Below are positions 37,875-46,837 of a DNA stretch of 64,000 bases, one piece after another. The stretch comes from Halopseudomonas xinjiangensis. Lineage in GTDB: Bacteria; Pseudomonadota; Gammaproteobacteria; Pseudomonadales; Pseudomonadaceae. The stretch's first letter is position 1. Each line of letters opens with the position of its first letter. The notes under the pieces are model-generated. The model was not told where the DNA came from. It did no database searches and worked only from the letters and a program-made list of their open reading frames with translations. The DNA lies in assembly GCA_011050525.1 (NCBI GenBank), contig DRFO01000025.1:62001-126000 (forward strand). The letters run 5' to 3'. Position numbers and translations under genes: made by a program.

Positions 37875-39545
37875 ATGAGTGAAGTAATCAAAGTACCCGG
37901 CATCGGCGAAGGTGAAGGCGAAGTCATCGAGATATTGGTCAAGGTTGGCGACAAAGTAGAAGCCGAACAAAGCCTGGTGACCCTTGAGTCGGACAAGGCC
38001 AGTATGGAAATACCTTCACCTAGATCGGGCGTGATCAAGTCCATCAAGGTCAAGCTGGGCGACAGTCTGAAGGAAGGCGATGAGTTGATTGAGTTTGAGG
38101 CGGAAAGTGGCCAGCCTGCAGCAGACTCCCAGCCGGTTGACGAAGCGGAAGAAGCCGCTGAGCCAGAGAATGAAACAGGCGAGGACGCACCGGAGCAGCC
38201 GCAGGAAGCCCAAAAGCCGGCGAAAAAAGAAGCGACAGTAAAAGAGATCAAGATACCCGGTATCGGATCAGGCAAAGCCAAGATCATTGAAATCCTGGTA
38301 AGCAAGGGCGACAGCGTCGAAGCCGAGCAATCGTTGCTGGTACTGGAGTCAGATAAGGCCAGCATGGAGATTCCCGCTCCCTTTGCCGGCGTGATTGAAT
38401 CCATCGAAGCCGAGCTTGAACAGGATGTCGAGACAGGGGATCTGATCATGCGCATGCGCGTGGAAGGTGGGGCCGAAGACAAACCCGCATCCTCGCAGAC
38501 ACCTGACAAACCCGAACAGGCTGAAACTGGAAATGAAAAAACGCCAGAGCCTGCTCAGCCCCAGGACCAAGGTGCTGAAAAGAAACAGGAACGCCCCAGC
38601 CCGCCGCCAGTAGGCGGCCCTAGCCGGAGCGGCAAAAAGGTTCACGCCGGTCCGGCGGTGCGCAAGCTGGCCCGTGAATTTGGTGTGGAACTGGCCGACG
38701 TTCCCGGCAGCGGTCCGCGCGAACGAGTTCTCAAAGAAGACGTCCAAAGCCACGTTCAAACGGCAATGAAGCAAGGCAGGCAGGGGGCGACCCAGGCCGC
38801 TGGCGGCGCTGGCATCCCGCCGGTGCCAGAAATCGATTTCAGCCGATTTGGCGAGATCGAAATTAAAGATATGACGCGCCTGCAGCAGATCGGCGCCACC
38901 AACATTCATCGCAGCTGGCTCAACGTACCGCATGTAACGCAGTTCGATCTGGCCGATATCAGCGAGCTGGAGGCGTTCCGCAAAGGTCAGAAAGAGGTGG
39001 CCGAAAAGGTGGGAGTCAAGCTGACGGTGTTGCCCTTCCTGCTCAAAGCCTGTGCACATCTGTTACGCGAGCAGCCGAACTTCAATGTTTCGCTGGCACC
39101 CAACGGCAAGCAACTGGTGCATAAAAATTATGTGCACATCGGTTTTGCGGTCGACACGCCAGACGGTCTCATGGTCCCGGTAATCCGTGACGTGGACAAG
39201 AAGAGCCTGTTGCAGCTGGCAGCCGAAGCGGCGGAACTGGCGGAAAAGGCCCGCAACAAGAAGCTCGGTGCCGACGGCATGCAAGGGGCCTGTTTTACCA
39301 TCTCCAGTCTGGGTCATATCGGTGGGACTTATTTCACACCAATAGTCAACGCGCCGGAGGTGGCCATTCTGGGCGTAAGCCGTGCCAGTATGCAGCCGGT
39401 GTGGGATGGCAAGGCTTTTCAGCCCAGGCTCATGTTGCCGCTATCTCTCTCCTATGACCACCGCGCCATAAACGGCGCTGCCGCAGCGCTGTTCACCAAA
39501 CGGTTGGGGGATTTGCTGGGGGACATTCGTTCGATGCTGTTGTAG
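37875..39545 (+). CDS. aceF: Pyruvate dehydrogenase E2, dihydrolipoyl acetyltransferase AceF
   Basis: Core of the pyruvate dehydrogenase complex. Two lipoyl domains are seen, each with the lipoylated lysine in ESDKASMEIP (about residues 40 and 160), joined by Ala/Pro/Glu-rich linkers. A peripheral-subunit-binding domain follows (GPAVRKLAREFGVELADV) and then the catalytic domain ending in SYDHRAINGAAAALF with the active-site histidine. The frame opens six codons earlier, but the ATG at 37875 has GAGGAGAG upstream and gives 556 residues. No E3 (lpd) gene follows: the REP/transposase junction does. Confidence 0.96.
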   Translation: MSEVIKVPGIGEGEGEVIEILVKVGDKVEAEQSLVTLESDKASMEIPSPRSGVIKSIKVKLGDSLKEGDELIEFEAESGQPAADSQPVDEAEEAAEPENETGEDAPEQPQEAQKPAKKEATVKEIKIPGIGSGKAKIIEILVSKGDSVEAEQSLLVLESDKASMEIPAPFAGVIESIEAELEQDVETGDLIMRMRVEGGAEDKPASSQTPDKPEQAETGNEKTPEPAQPQDQGAEKKQERPSPPPVGGPSRSGKKVHAGPAVRKLAREFGVELADVPGSGPRERVLKEDVQSHVQTAMKQGRQGATQAAGGAGIPPVPEIDFSRFGEIEIKDMTRLQQIGATNIHRSWLNVPHVTQFDLADISELEAFRKGQKEVAEKVGVKLTVLPFLLKACAHLLREQPNFNVSLAPNGKQLVHKNYVHIGFAVDTPDGLMVPVIRDVDKKSLLQLAAEAAELAEKARNKKLGADGMQGACFTISSLGHIGGTYFTPIVNAPEVAILGVSRASMQPVWDGKAFQPRLMLPLSLSYDHRAINGAAAALFTKRLGDLLGDIRSMLL

Positions 39546-39552
39546 AGGCACA

Positions 39553-39592
39553 TCCCAGGAACGCAGAGCATTGCAAGATCGCGTTCCTGGGA
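39553..39592 (+). terminator. Hairpin after aceF
   Basis: Perfect 12-bp inverted repeat TCCCAGGAACGC / GCGTTCCTGGGA with a 16-base loop, beginning eight bases after the aceF stop. There is no T run, so it is either a weak terminator or a transcript-protecting hairpin. Its right arm reads into the first REP unit, so REP sequence may have been recruited here. Confidence 0.5.
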
Positions 39593-39725
39593 CTGTCGAG
39601 CACCTTCAACTGATTTCGGGACTGTTCCTGGGACTGTCGAGCACTAGCTCGATACGGGGCCTGGCAGCTAACTCGGCGTTCCAAGCCCAACTCCGCCTGA
39701 TCAAGCTGGTGCTTGACCGTCCCAG
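39586..39725. repeat. REP palindromes, left flank of the RAYT gene
   Basis: Three copies of a REP-like unit: 39586-39613 (degenerate), 39627-39652 (CCTGGGACTGTCGAGCACTA then GCTCGA) and 39701-39725 in the opposite orientation (TCAAGCTGGTGCTTGACCGT then CCCAG). Each carries an internal imperfect palindrome of the type TCGAGC-nnnn-GCTCGA next to a conserved GTCCCAGG block. Mixed orientations resemble BIME arrangements. Confidence 0.8.
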
Positions 39726-39752
39726 TAGATCCACCTTGCCAGATAGTGAATA

Positions 39753-40358
39753 TCAGCCTTCATAGGCACTTGACCAGCGCCATTGTCCGGCAGATTCACA
39801 GAGGCCAGCCTTGACCGGATTGTTGTGGATATAGTCGACCGCAGCGAAAAAATGTTCTTCATCCCGGATAAAACGATCCCAGTAGCCCCGCATCCACAGC
39901 GATCCGGCGGGAATCTCTAGCCCTAAACGAGCGTTATGTGCCAACGCCCATCGTCCCGTATATGACTTCCAACTTTGAACAATACGAGCCAGGGAGTATT
40001 GCGGCTGAATCATCACATGAACATGATTGGGCATGACGCACCACGCCAGCAATTGGTAGCGCTTGCCATCATTTCTGAGCAGACCTTCAAGCAGCACTTC
40101 GGCAACTTCAGCGTTTTCCAGAGCCCGACAGCCCAACCCGAGGTCCAGCCACGCATCTGTTCTTTGTCGTCTTTGATGTTCTCTGGTGCTCTCGGGGGCG
40201 CTCTTCAGATCCACTTCGATTTGGCGAAGAACGTGTTGCGGCAACGAATCAGCCAAGCGGAAGGTAATTACCTGCTGAACGTATGAAGCATCAAAATGCG
40301 GGAGACGACGAGAGTGATACCAACCCTTGTGAACATCGTCGGACACGGCATGTGGCAT
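39753..40358 (-). CDS. REP-associated tyrosine transposase (RAYT, IS200-like Y1 family)
   Basis: Single-strand-specific HUH endonuclease thought to mobilise REP elements. The HUH pair is in VMPNHVHVMIQP and the catalytic tyrosine lies downstream in FFAAVDYIHNNPVKAGL, with the family end WRWSSAYEG. The N terminus GWYHSRRLPHFDA is typical of RAYTs. The frame opens 16 codons earlier; the ATG at 40358 gives 201 residues. Seven REP units flank the gene within about 400 bases on each side, and no second transposase or terminal repeat is seen, so this is a domesticated RAYT rather than a classical insertion sequence. All motifs look intact. Confidence 0.88.
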   Translation of the reverse strand: MPHAVSDDVHKGWYHSRRLPHFDASYVQQVITFRLADSLPQHVLRQIEVDLKSAPESTREHQRRQRTDAWLDLGLGCRALENAEVAEVLLEGLLRNDGKRYQLLAWCVMPNHVHVMIQPQYSLARIVQSWKSYTGRWALAHNARLGLEIPAGSLWMRGYWDRFIRDEEHFFAAVDYIHNNPVKAGLCESAGQWRWSSAYEG

Positions 40359-40563
40359 AACGGAGATCCATGTTTTCCCAAACAATGCACACGTTAGCAG
40401 TGGCACAACGCTATATCTGTGAATTTTGTCTCGTTTGTGACAATTCGATAATCAATGGCGTAACGGTTTCGAGTGTTTCAGTTGGAAAAGTTGATTAGCC
40501 GAGCTGACTGTATCGAATCAAACTGCGGCGGGCTAAAAGTGCGCGTGGCTGCGAAGCTTCGTA

Positions 40564-40767
40564 TCGAGCTGGTGCTCAACAATCCCAGGAACGGATCGGC
40601 GGTTACTGGAGGAATGCCGGAGTGAGCTGGGGCCTACCTGGGACGGTCAAGCACCAGCTTGATCTGCAGAGCCAGTTCTGGAGCGCGGTGCTTTTGCGAG
40701 ACTTGTATCGAGCTAGTGCTCGACCGTCCCAGGAAAACCTGCATCAAGCTTGTGCTCAGCAGTCCCA
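40564..40767. repeat. REP palindromes, right flank of the RAYT gene
   Basis: Four REP-like units: 40564-40590 (TCGAGCTGGTGCTCAACAAT then CCCAGGA), 40637-40662 inverted (CCTGGGACGGTCAAGCACCA then GCTTGA), 40708-40734 (TCGAGCTAGTGCTCGACCGT then CCCAGGA) and 40744-40767 (TCAAGCTTGTGCTCAGCAGT then CCCA). They match the units on the other side of the transposase gene and vary mainly in the loop. The 40359-40858 interval contains no gene apart from these repeats and the clpB hairpin. Confidence 0.85.
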
Positions 40768-40826
40768 AAGAGACTCGTACTTAGCCAGCTCGACTCATTC
40801 GGCGACACTGATTATTACCGGGACAG

Positions 40827-40853
40827 GCCGGGGGGCTATCGGCTCCCCGGCCC
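40827..40853 (-). terminator. Hairpin downstream of clpB
   Basis: Inverted repeat GGCCGGGG / CCCCGGCC with an inner GC pair around a short loop, starting six bases beyond the clpB stop. Very GC-rich stem but no following T run, so it is a likely 3' end of the clpB message with moderate certainty. Confidence 0.55.
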
Positions 40854-40858
40854 GCAAT

Positions 40859-43426
40859 TCATCCCGTAAACACAAACTTGTCGCCTTCAACCTTCGCTTG
40901 AATGGTTACCCCCGGTGCGAAATCTCCGGACAGAATGCGCTGGGCCAGGGGATTTTCAATCCAGCGTTGTATCGCGCGTTTCAGCGGACGGGCACCGTAG
41001 ACCGGGTCGTAGCCCCCGGCGATCAGTTTTTCCAGCGCCTCGTCGGTCAGTTCCAGCTTCAGTTCCCGCTCGCTCAGACGTTCACCCAGACGCGCCATCT
41101 GGATACTGGCGATGCCGGCAATCTGATCCTTGCCCAACGGCTCGAACACCACAACCTCGTCGATCCGGTTGATGAATTCAGGTCGGAAATGCTGGCCGAT
41201 TGCGTCCATGACCGCAGCATGCTGAGCCTCGTGATCACCAACCAGTTCCTGTATCTGCGCTGAACCCAGGTTCGACGTCATGACGATCACTGTATTGCGA
41301 AAGTCCACGGTACGGCCCTGGCTGTCGGTCAGGCGTCCATCTTCCAACACCTGCAACAGGACGTTGAACACATCCGGATGTGCCTTTTCCACCTCATCCA
41401 GCAAAATCACCGAGTAGGGTTTGCGGCGTACCGCTTCGGTCAGATAACCACCCTCCTCATAGCCTACGTAGCCGGGCGGTGCGCCAATCAGACGTGCCAC
41501 AGAATGCTTTTCCATGAACTCTGACATATCGATGCGCACCATGGCCTCATCGGTGTCGAAGAGAAATTCGGCCAGCGCCTTGCACAACTCGGTCTTGCCT
41601 ACGCCGGTTGGCCCAAGAAACATGAACGAACCGCTGGGGCGATTGGGATCGCTCAGCCCGGCGCGCGAACGGCGCACTGCGTTGGATACCGCCACCACCG
41701 CTTCGTGCTGTCCGATGACCCGCTTGTGCAGTCCCTCTTCCATACGCAGCAATTTATCCCGCTCACCTTCGAGCATCTTGGACACCGGAATACCGGTCCA
41801 CTTCGACACCACTTCGGCGATTTCCTCTTCGGTCACCTTGCTACGCAGCAGTTGGTTCTCGGTCTTGCCGTGCTGATCCGCCATCTGCTGGCTGCGCTCC
41901 AAATCAGGAATAACCCCATACTGCAGTTCAGCCATCCGCGCCAGTTCGCCCTTGCGGCGTGCGGCCTCCAGTTCCTGGCGGGCCTGCTCTATCTTTTCCT
42001 GGATTTGCGCAGAACCCTGAACATCCGCCTTTTCTGACTTCCAGATTTCGTCGAGATCAGCGTATTCGCGTTCGAGGCGGGTGATGTCCTCCTTGAGCTT
42101 CTCCAGGCGTTTGAGCGCGGCATCATCGTCTTCTTTCTTGAGCGCTTCACGCTCCACCTTCAACTGAATCAGGCGACGCTCCAGACGATCAAGTACCTCC
42201 GGCTTGGAGTCGATTTCCATACGGATACGACTGGCCGCCTCGTCGATCAGATCGATCGCCTTGTCCGGCAGTTGCCGATCAGTAATGTAACGGTGGCTAA
42301 GCTTAGCCGCCGCGATGATGGCGCTGTCGGTGATCGCCACCTTGTGATGCACCTCATAACGCTCTTTCAGACCACGCAGGATGGCAATGGTATCTTCCTC
42401 ACTGGGCTCATCAACCTGCACCTTCTGGAACCGCCGTTCAAGCGCGGCGTCTTTTTCGATGTACTTGCGATATTCGTCCAGGGTGGTGGCGCCTACGCAA
42501 TGCAACTCACCGCGGGCGAGCGCTGGCTTGAGCATGTTGCCTGCATCCATCGATCCTTCGGCCTTGCCGGCGCCGACCATGGTATGCAGTTCATCGATGA
42601 ACAGAATGATCCGGCCTTCCTGCTTGGACAATTCGTTGAGCACCGATTTCAAGCGCTCTTCGAACTCCCCGCGAAATTTGGCTCCGGCGATCAACGAGCC
42701 CATGTCAAGCGACAGCAGGCGCTTGTCGCGCAGGCCGTCCGGCACTTCGCCATTAATGATTCGCTGGGCCAGGCCTTCGACGATCGCGGTTTTACCCACT
42801 CCCGGCTCGCCAATCAGAACCGGATTATTCTTGGTGCGGCGCTGCAGCACCTGGATGGTCCGGCGAATCTCGTCATCGCGGCCAATCACCGGGTCCAGCT
42901 TGCCCTCTTCGGCTTTTCTGGTCAGATCAACGGTGTATTTATCGAGTGCCTGACGCGACTCCTCTGCATTCGGATCGTTTACGGACTCCCCGCCGCGCAG
43001 ATTTTGAATGGCATTTTCCAACGCCTGCCTGGAAACGCCCTGACCCAGCAGAATCTTGCCCAGCGCCGTACCGGGCTCCATGGCGGCGAGCAATACCAGC
43101 TCACTGGAAATAAACTGATCGCCATTTTTCTGAGCCAATCGATCCGCCTGATTGAACAACCGCGCCAGGTCCTGGGAAAGATTGATGTCGCCGGTGGGAT
43201 TATTGATCGTCGGCAATTTATCCACGGCGTCCGCCAGGCTGGTCCGCAGCGCGTTGACATCAAAGCCGACCTGCCGCAACAGCGGTTTCATCGAACCCTG
43301 TTGTTGATCCAGCAGCGCCAGCAGAAGATGCAGAGGATCGATCTGATTGTGGTCACGGCCAACCGCCAGCGACTGCGCGTCCGACAGGGCCATCTGAAGC
43401 TTGCTGGTGAAACGGTCAATACGCAT
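40859..43426 (-). CDS. clpB: ATP-dependent chaperone ClpB
   Basis: Hexameric AAA+ disaggregase that works with DnaK to recover aggregated proteins after heat stress. The N-terminal Clp repeat domain begins [21 protein letters not shown]. The first ATPase has Walker [20 protein letters not shown] (about 205-215). A middle coiled coil runs from about 400 to 525 ([20 protein letters not shown] and on). The second ATPase has [19 protein letters not shown] (about 605). The 855-residue length is standard. A heat-shock-type promoter lies about 70 bases upstream. A long plus-strand frame (42272-43483) opposite this gene is a shadow. Confidence 0.97.
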   Translation of the reverse strand: MRIDRFTSKLQMALSDAQSLAVGRDHNQIDPLHLLLALLDQQQGSMKPLLRQVGFDVNALRTSLADAVDKLPTINNPTGDINLSQDLARLFNQADRLAQKNGDQFISSELVLLAAMEPGTALGKILLGQGVSRQALENAIQNLRGGESVNDPNAEESRQALDKYTVDLTRKAEEGKLDPVIGRDDEIRRTIQVLQRRTKNNPVLIGEPGVGKTAIVEGLAQRIINGEVPDGLRDKRLLSLDMGSLIAGAKFRGEFEERLKSVLNELSKQEGRIILFIDELHTMVGAGKAEGSMDAGNMLKPALARGELHCVGATTLDEYRKYIEKDAALERRFQKVQVDEPSEEDTIAILRGLKERYEVHHKVAITDSAIIAAAKLSHRYITDRQLPDKAIDLIDEAASRIRMEIDSKPEVLDRLERRLIQLKVEREALKKEDDDAALKRLEKLKEDITRLEREYADLDEIWKSEKADVQGSAQIQEKIEQARQELEAARRKGELARMAELQYGVIPDLERSQQMADQHGKTENQLLRSKVTEEEIAEVVSKWTGIPVSKMLEGERDKLLRMEEGLHKRVIGQHEAVVAVSNAVRRSRAGLSDPNRPSGSFMFLGPTGVGKTELCKALAEFLFDTDEAMVRIDMSEFMEKHSVARLIGAPPGYVGYEEGGYLTEAVRRKPYSVILLDEVEKAHPDVFNVLLQVLEDGRLTDSQGRTVDFRNTVIVMTSNLGSAQIQELVGDHEAQHAAVMDAIGQHFRPEFINRIDEVVVFEPLGKDQIAGIASIQMARLGERLSERELKLELTDEALEKLIAGGYDPVYGARPLKRAIQRWIENPLAQRILSGDFAPGVTIQAKVEGDKFVFTG

Positions 43427-43488
43427 GGTATCTGTCCTATCGAAAAGCAGGAATCAAGCGCCTGCACAATTCATGGGGTATGAACGTT

Positions 43489-43516
43489 AGATAGGGGCGA
43501 TTACCGACCTTTCAAG
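43489..43516 (-). promoter_or_regulatory. Sigma-32 (RpoH) type promoter of clpB
   Basis: On the minus strand CTTGAAA (43510-43516) is followed after 12 bases by CCCCTATCT (43489-43497), close to the heat-shock consensus CTTGAAA / CCCCATnT. It lies about 60 bases before the clpB start and between pgeF and clpB, so clpB can be induced apart from the upstream genes. Confidence 0.8.
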
Positions 43517-43550
43517 GTGCCGGATATCGGCCGGGTCAAAAATTTGTCGC

Positions 43551-44279
43551 TCAAGTCAGCCAGATCAAAGAAGCAAAGCGGCCGGTTTGGCCATCCCGAC
43601 GATACGAGTAAAAACGATCCGGGTCGCTCAGCGTGCAAAGACCACCGCCGTAGATCTGGCTGACACCTATCGTTTGCAATCGCAAGCGGGCGAGGTGGTA
43701 AATGTCGGCAAGAAAATGATCCGGGCGCGAGGAGGCTTTAAAAGCTAGTGCGGCATCGGTGTCAGACTGGATAAAAACCTCGCGCACCTCGGGACCCACC
43801 TCGAACGCCTGCGGACCAATGGCCGGCCCCATCCACGCCATCAGCTCGGTCGCAGGTAGGCCAAGGGCGTCTACCGTTTGTTCCAGCACGCCATTGGCAA
43901 GCCCCCGCCAACCTGCGTGAGCAGCCGCGATCCGGCTTCCGGAGCGGTCGCACAATAGCACCGGCAAGCAGTCGGCCGTCATGATGGCGCAGGCAATCCC
44001 AGGAATATCTGTCCAGCTGGCATCCGCCTGGGCTATCTGATCCGGCTGGGCACGCACAGCCAGCACGCTATGGGTTTGCTCCAGCCAGGCCGGCCGGCAC
44101 CCCAGCGTGCTTTGCAACATCAAGCGGTTGGCCGCGACGTGCTGCGGATCATCCCCAACGTGGTCTCCCAGGTTGAAGCTATCCCATGGCATCTGACTAT
44201 GCCCGTCCTGGCGCGTTGTGATGCAGGTTCGCACGTTGGCAGGCGCAGGCCAGTCAGCCTCCAACCAGAGGCTGTTCAT
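43551..44279 (-). CDS. pgeF: YfiH/PgeF family copper-dependent polyphenol oxidase-like protein
   Basis: A 242-residue member of the YfiH/LACC1 family, described both as a peptidoglycan editing factor and as a purine nucleoside phosphorylase/adenosine deaminase-like enzyme. The conserved metal-site residues are visible: the LEQTHS histidine, the cysteine in MTADCLPVLLCD and the histidine in AAHAGWRGLANG. The catalytic region continues with MGPAIGPQAFEVGPEV. The start overlaps the rluD stop by four bases (ATGA), so the two are coupled, an arrangement conserved in gammaproteobacteria. Confidence 0.9.
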   Translation of the reverse strand: MNSLWLEADWPAPANVRTCITTRQDGHSQMPWDSFNLGDHVGDDPQHVAANRLMLQSTLGCRPAWLEQTHSVLAVRAQPDQIAQADASWTDIPGIACAIMTADCLPVLLCDRSGSRIAAAHAGWRGLANGVLEQTVDALGLPATELMAWMGPAIGPQAFEVGPEVREVFIQSDTDAALAFKASSRPDHFLADIYHLARLRLQTIGVSQIYGGGLCTLSDPDRFYSYRRDGQTGRFASLIWLT

Positions 44280-45238
44280 TCGCCCAGTTCACCGTCTTCG
44301 CGCAAAAGGGTCAGCAGATCCACCATGTCCTGGGGCAACGGGCACTCCCATCTTAACAACCGGCCATCGTCCGGATGTTCCAGCTCCAAGCGGCGCGCGT
44401 GCAATGCCTGTCGCGGAAACTCCCGGAGCATGCTAATCAGCTGGGGCGTCGCACCCGGTGGAATGCGCATTCTGCCGCCATAGGTCTGGTCGCCTATCAA
44501 CGGGAAATGAACGTAGCTCATGTGCACGCGTATCTGGTGCGTCCGGCCTGTTTCCAGCTTGACCTTTACATGGGTATGCGCCCGAAACCGGTTGATAACC
44601 CGATAGTGACTGACCGCCTGCTTACCGCCTGCCATCACCGCCATTTTCTGACGGTTGGTGCCGTGCCGGGCAATTGGCTGGTCTACCTTGCCACCAGCGG
44701 TCATCACCCCAACCACCACGCATTCATACTCACGCGTAACGGTGCGTGCCTGCAGCTGGGCCACGAGAGCAGTCTGGGCCTCCAGTGTCTTGGCCACCAC
44801 CATCAGTCCTGTTGTGTCCTTGTCGAGTCGATGCACGATGCCTGCACGTGGCACACGAGCCAGATCCGGCGCATGGTGCAGCAGAGCGTTCAGCAAGGTG
44901 CCGTCCTGATGACCGGCAGCCGGATGCACTACCAGCCCGGCCGGCTTGTTGATGACCAGCAGCGCATGGTCTTCATACACCACATCCAGGGCAATCGCTT
45001 CTGCCTTCCAGTCCCCCTGCAGTTCGAGCTCAGCATCGAGCAGCAGTTTTTCCCCTCCGTATACCGTATCGCGGGGCCGCACCGTTCGGCCGTCCATGGT
45101 CAAACTGCCATCCTTGATCCAGCTTTGCAGCCTGGAGCGGGAATGGTCTGGAAACAACTGCGCTGCCACCTGATCAAGGCGTAGACCGCCACTTTCTGGG
45201 GCAATCTGGGCAGACAAGCGAATACGATCGGACATCAA
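44276..45238 (-). CDS. rluD: 23S rRNA pseudouridine(1911/1915/1917) synthase RluD
   Basis: Modifies three uridines in helix 69 of 23S rRNA. An S4 RNA-binding domain occupies the first 80 residues (LRLDQVAAQLFPDHSRSRLQ). The RluA-type catalytic motif HRLDKDTTGLMVVAKT is near residue 139, with the catalytic aspartate. The C-terminal part has GRTHQIRVHMSYVHFPLIGD. The 320-residue length is right. It is divergent from bamD and coupled to pgeF, the conserved order. Confidence 0.95.
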   Translation of the reverse strand: MMSDRIRLSAQIAPESGGLRLDQVAAQLFPDHSRSRLQSWIKDGSLTMDGRTVRPRDTVYGGEKLLLDAELELQGDWKAEAIALDVVYEDHALLVINKPAGLVVHPAAGHQDGTLLNALLHHAPDLARVPRAGIVHRLDKDTTGLMVVAKTLEAQTALVAQLQARTVTREYECVVVGVMTAGGKVDQPIARHGTNRQKMAVMAGGKQAVSHYRVINRFRAHTHVKVKLETGRTHQIRVHMSYVHFPLIGDQTYGGRMRIPPGATPQLISMLREFPRQALHARRLELEHPDDGRLLRWECPLPQDMVDLLTLLREDGELGE

Positions 45239-45431
45239 GAACTCACTGGAGTACGCGAGAGGGCCAACGGCGGGGACGCAATCCCTTTTGGTTTCAGCTC
45301 TGCGCTGTGGTTAAATACGGCTTCTTTAAATGGCACCCACCAGTTGAACCGGTGTGCCTGTAAACGAGTTACAACTATAACAGGGCGCCTGTTCAGGCAA
45401 CAGCTTGCACTCGTCCATCCGGATGTCAGAT

Positions 45432-46421
45432 ATGTCGATGAAACACCTTCTGCTGGTCGGTCTGTTTGCTTTACTGGCCGCCTGCTCCTCCAACAAGACG
45501 CTTGATGAAGCATTGAGCGAGTCCGAGCTGTATTTGATGGCCCAGGAAGATCTGGATGCCAATAATTACGGCCCGGCAATCGAAAAGCTGCGCGCGCTCG
45601 AGTCCCGCTATCCATTTGGCCGGTTTGCGCAACAGGCCCAGTTGGAGCTGATCTACGCCTATTTCCAGAATCTGGAACCAGAGGCCACCAAATCCTCGGC
45701 TGATCGGTTCATTCGATTGCACCCTCAGCATCCCAATGTGGACTATGCGTATTACATGCGCGGCATGTCCTCGTTCAACCGTGATCGTGGCATCTTCGAG
45801 CGCTTCCTGCCGCTGGACATGACCCGGCGAGACCCTGGCGCGGCGCGTGATTCGTTCAACGAGTTCGCTCAGTTGGTGAGCCGCTATCCTGACAGTCGCT
45901 ACGCGCCGGATGCACGCAGACGCATGGTTTATTTGCGCAATCTGTTGGCCGCCTATGAAATCCACGTTGGACACTACTACCTTAAGCGCGGCGCAGCCGT
46001 CGCCGCCGCCAATCGCGGGCGCTATGTTGTCGAGAACTTCCAACAGACCCCATCAGTGGATGATGGCCTGGCGATTATGGTCGAGGCTTATCGTCGTCTG
46101 GCGCTGACCGAACTGGCTGACCGATCGCTGCTGACGCTGCAGACCAACTACCCTGAGCATGCCAGCCTCGATGACGGTGAGTTCCGTCACCAGGTGGAGC
46201 CTGCCGAGAGCGACGATGGCTGGATGGGATCCATGACCACGGGGATGCTGGACAAATTGTTAACGCCACCTTCCCAAAGCGGAACCACTCAAGCCGAAAG
46301 GGAAATGCGTCAGCAGTACAATGAGGCGGTAACTGCCCTGCCCCGGGATATCCGCACACCCATCACCGAGGAGCCGGAACGCTCATTGTGGAGTCGCATC
46401 ACCTTTGGTTTGTTTGACTGA
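45432..46421 (+). CDS. bamD: Outer membrane protein assembly factor BamD (lipoprotein)
   Basis: Essential lipoprotein of the BAM complex that works with BamA to insert beta-barrel proteins such as the TolC homologue encoded here. A lipoprotein signal with lipobox LLAAC is seen, the lipidated cysteine at residue 18 from the ATG at 45432. Three closely spaced ATG codons (45423, 45432, 45438) are all possible. TPR repeats follow: [43 protein letters not shown] and [21 protein letters not shown]. The length matches pseudomonad ComL/BamD. It is divergent from rluD and followed by a strong terminator. Confidence 0.94.
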   Translation: MSMKHLLLVGLFALLAACSSNKTLDEALSESELYLMAQEDLDANNYGPAIEKLRALESRYPFGRFAQQAQLELIYAYFQNLEPEATKSSADRFIRLHPQHPNVDYAYYMRGMSSFNRDRGIFERFLPLDMTRRDPGAARDSFNEFAQLVSRYPDSRYAPDARRRMVYLRNLLAAYEIHVGHYYLKRGAAVAAANRGRYVVENFQQTPSVDDGLAIMVEAYRRLALTELADRSLLTLQTNYPEHASLDDGEFRHQVEPAESDDGWMGSMTTGMLDKLLTPPSQSGTTQAEREMRQQYNEAVTALPRDIRTPITEEPERSLWSRITFGLFD

Positions 46422-46437
46422 TCTGTTCGCTGCAGTG

Positions 46438-46464
46438 AAAACCCGGGCCTGGCCCGGGTTTTTT
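46438..46464 (+). terminator. Rho-independent terminator of bamD
   Basis: Stem AAAACCCGGG / CCCGGGTTTT with a five-base CCTGG loop and a run of six Ts, starting 17 bases after the bamD stop. A smaller GCCCGC/GCGGGC hairpin follows near 46501-46515. Confidence 0.93.
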
Positions 46465-46600
46465 GCATCAGTCGTCTTTGTATCAATCGTCTATGGTCCA
46501 GCCCGCGTAGCGGGCCATCTGCCGTGAAGCCGAGAGCCTATGGAACGGCGCCCGCTTGCGCTACACTGGCCGCTGATTTTGTTGCCAACAGGGCTGGGGC

Positions 46601-46837
46601 ATGGGGTTGATCAAGCTAATAATTCTGATAGCGCTGCTGTTTCTTGCCTTTGCCAGCTGGCGCAAGCTAAAAACGTGGCAGGCAGCCAAGAGACCACCTG
46701 CAGCTTCGCCCGGCTCCCCGCTGTTGATGGTCCGATGCGCGCGCTGCAATGTGCATCTGCCCCAGCGCATGGCCATACGCGACGAAAGCAACTGGTATTG
46801 CTGCCAAGAGCACCTAGATGAAAATAGCGACAGCTAG
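46601..46837 (+). CDS. Small membrane-anchored zinc-ribbon-like protein (PP0621 family)
   Basis: A 78-residue protein with an N-terminal transmembrane helix (LIKLIILIALLFLAFASW) and a soluble tail with a cysteine/histidine cluster (MVRCARCNVHLPQR and WYCCQEH), which could bind a metal. It resembles the small PP0621-type proteins found before pilS in pseudomonads (recalled); function unknown. The last 20 bases overlap the pilS start in another frame, so the two are translationally coupled. A role as a partner or sensor accessory of PilS is suggested only by this coupling. Confidence 0.75.
   Translation: MGLIKLIILIALLFLAFASWRKLKTWQAAKRPPAASPGSPLLMVRCARCNVHLPQRMAIRDESNWYCCQEHLDENSDS

Noticed and set aside
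39553..40767. CRISPR array
   Set aside because: The repeats are palindromic, of mixed orientation and irregular spacing around a RAYT gene, which fits REP units rather than CRISPR repeats with uniform spacers.
42272..43483. 403-residue plus-strand frame opposite clpB
   Set aside because: It is fully antisense to an unambiguous ClpB gene and its translation is a shadow of that gene's third-position GC bias; no family features.
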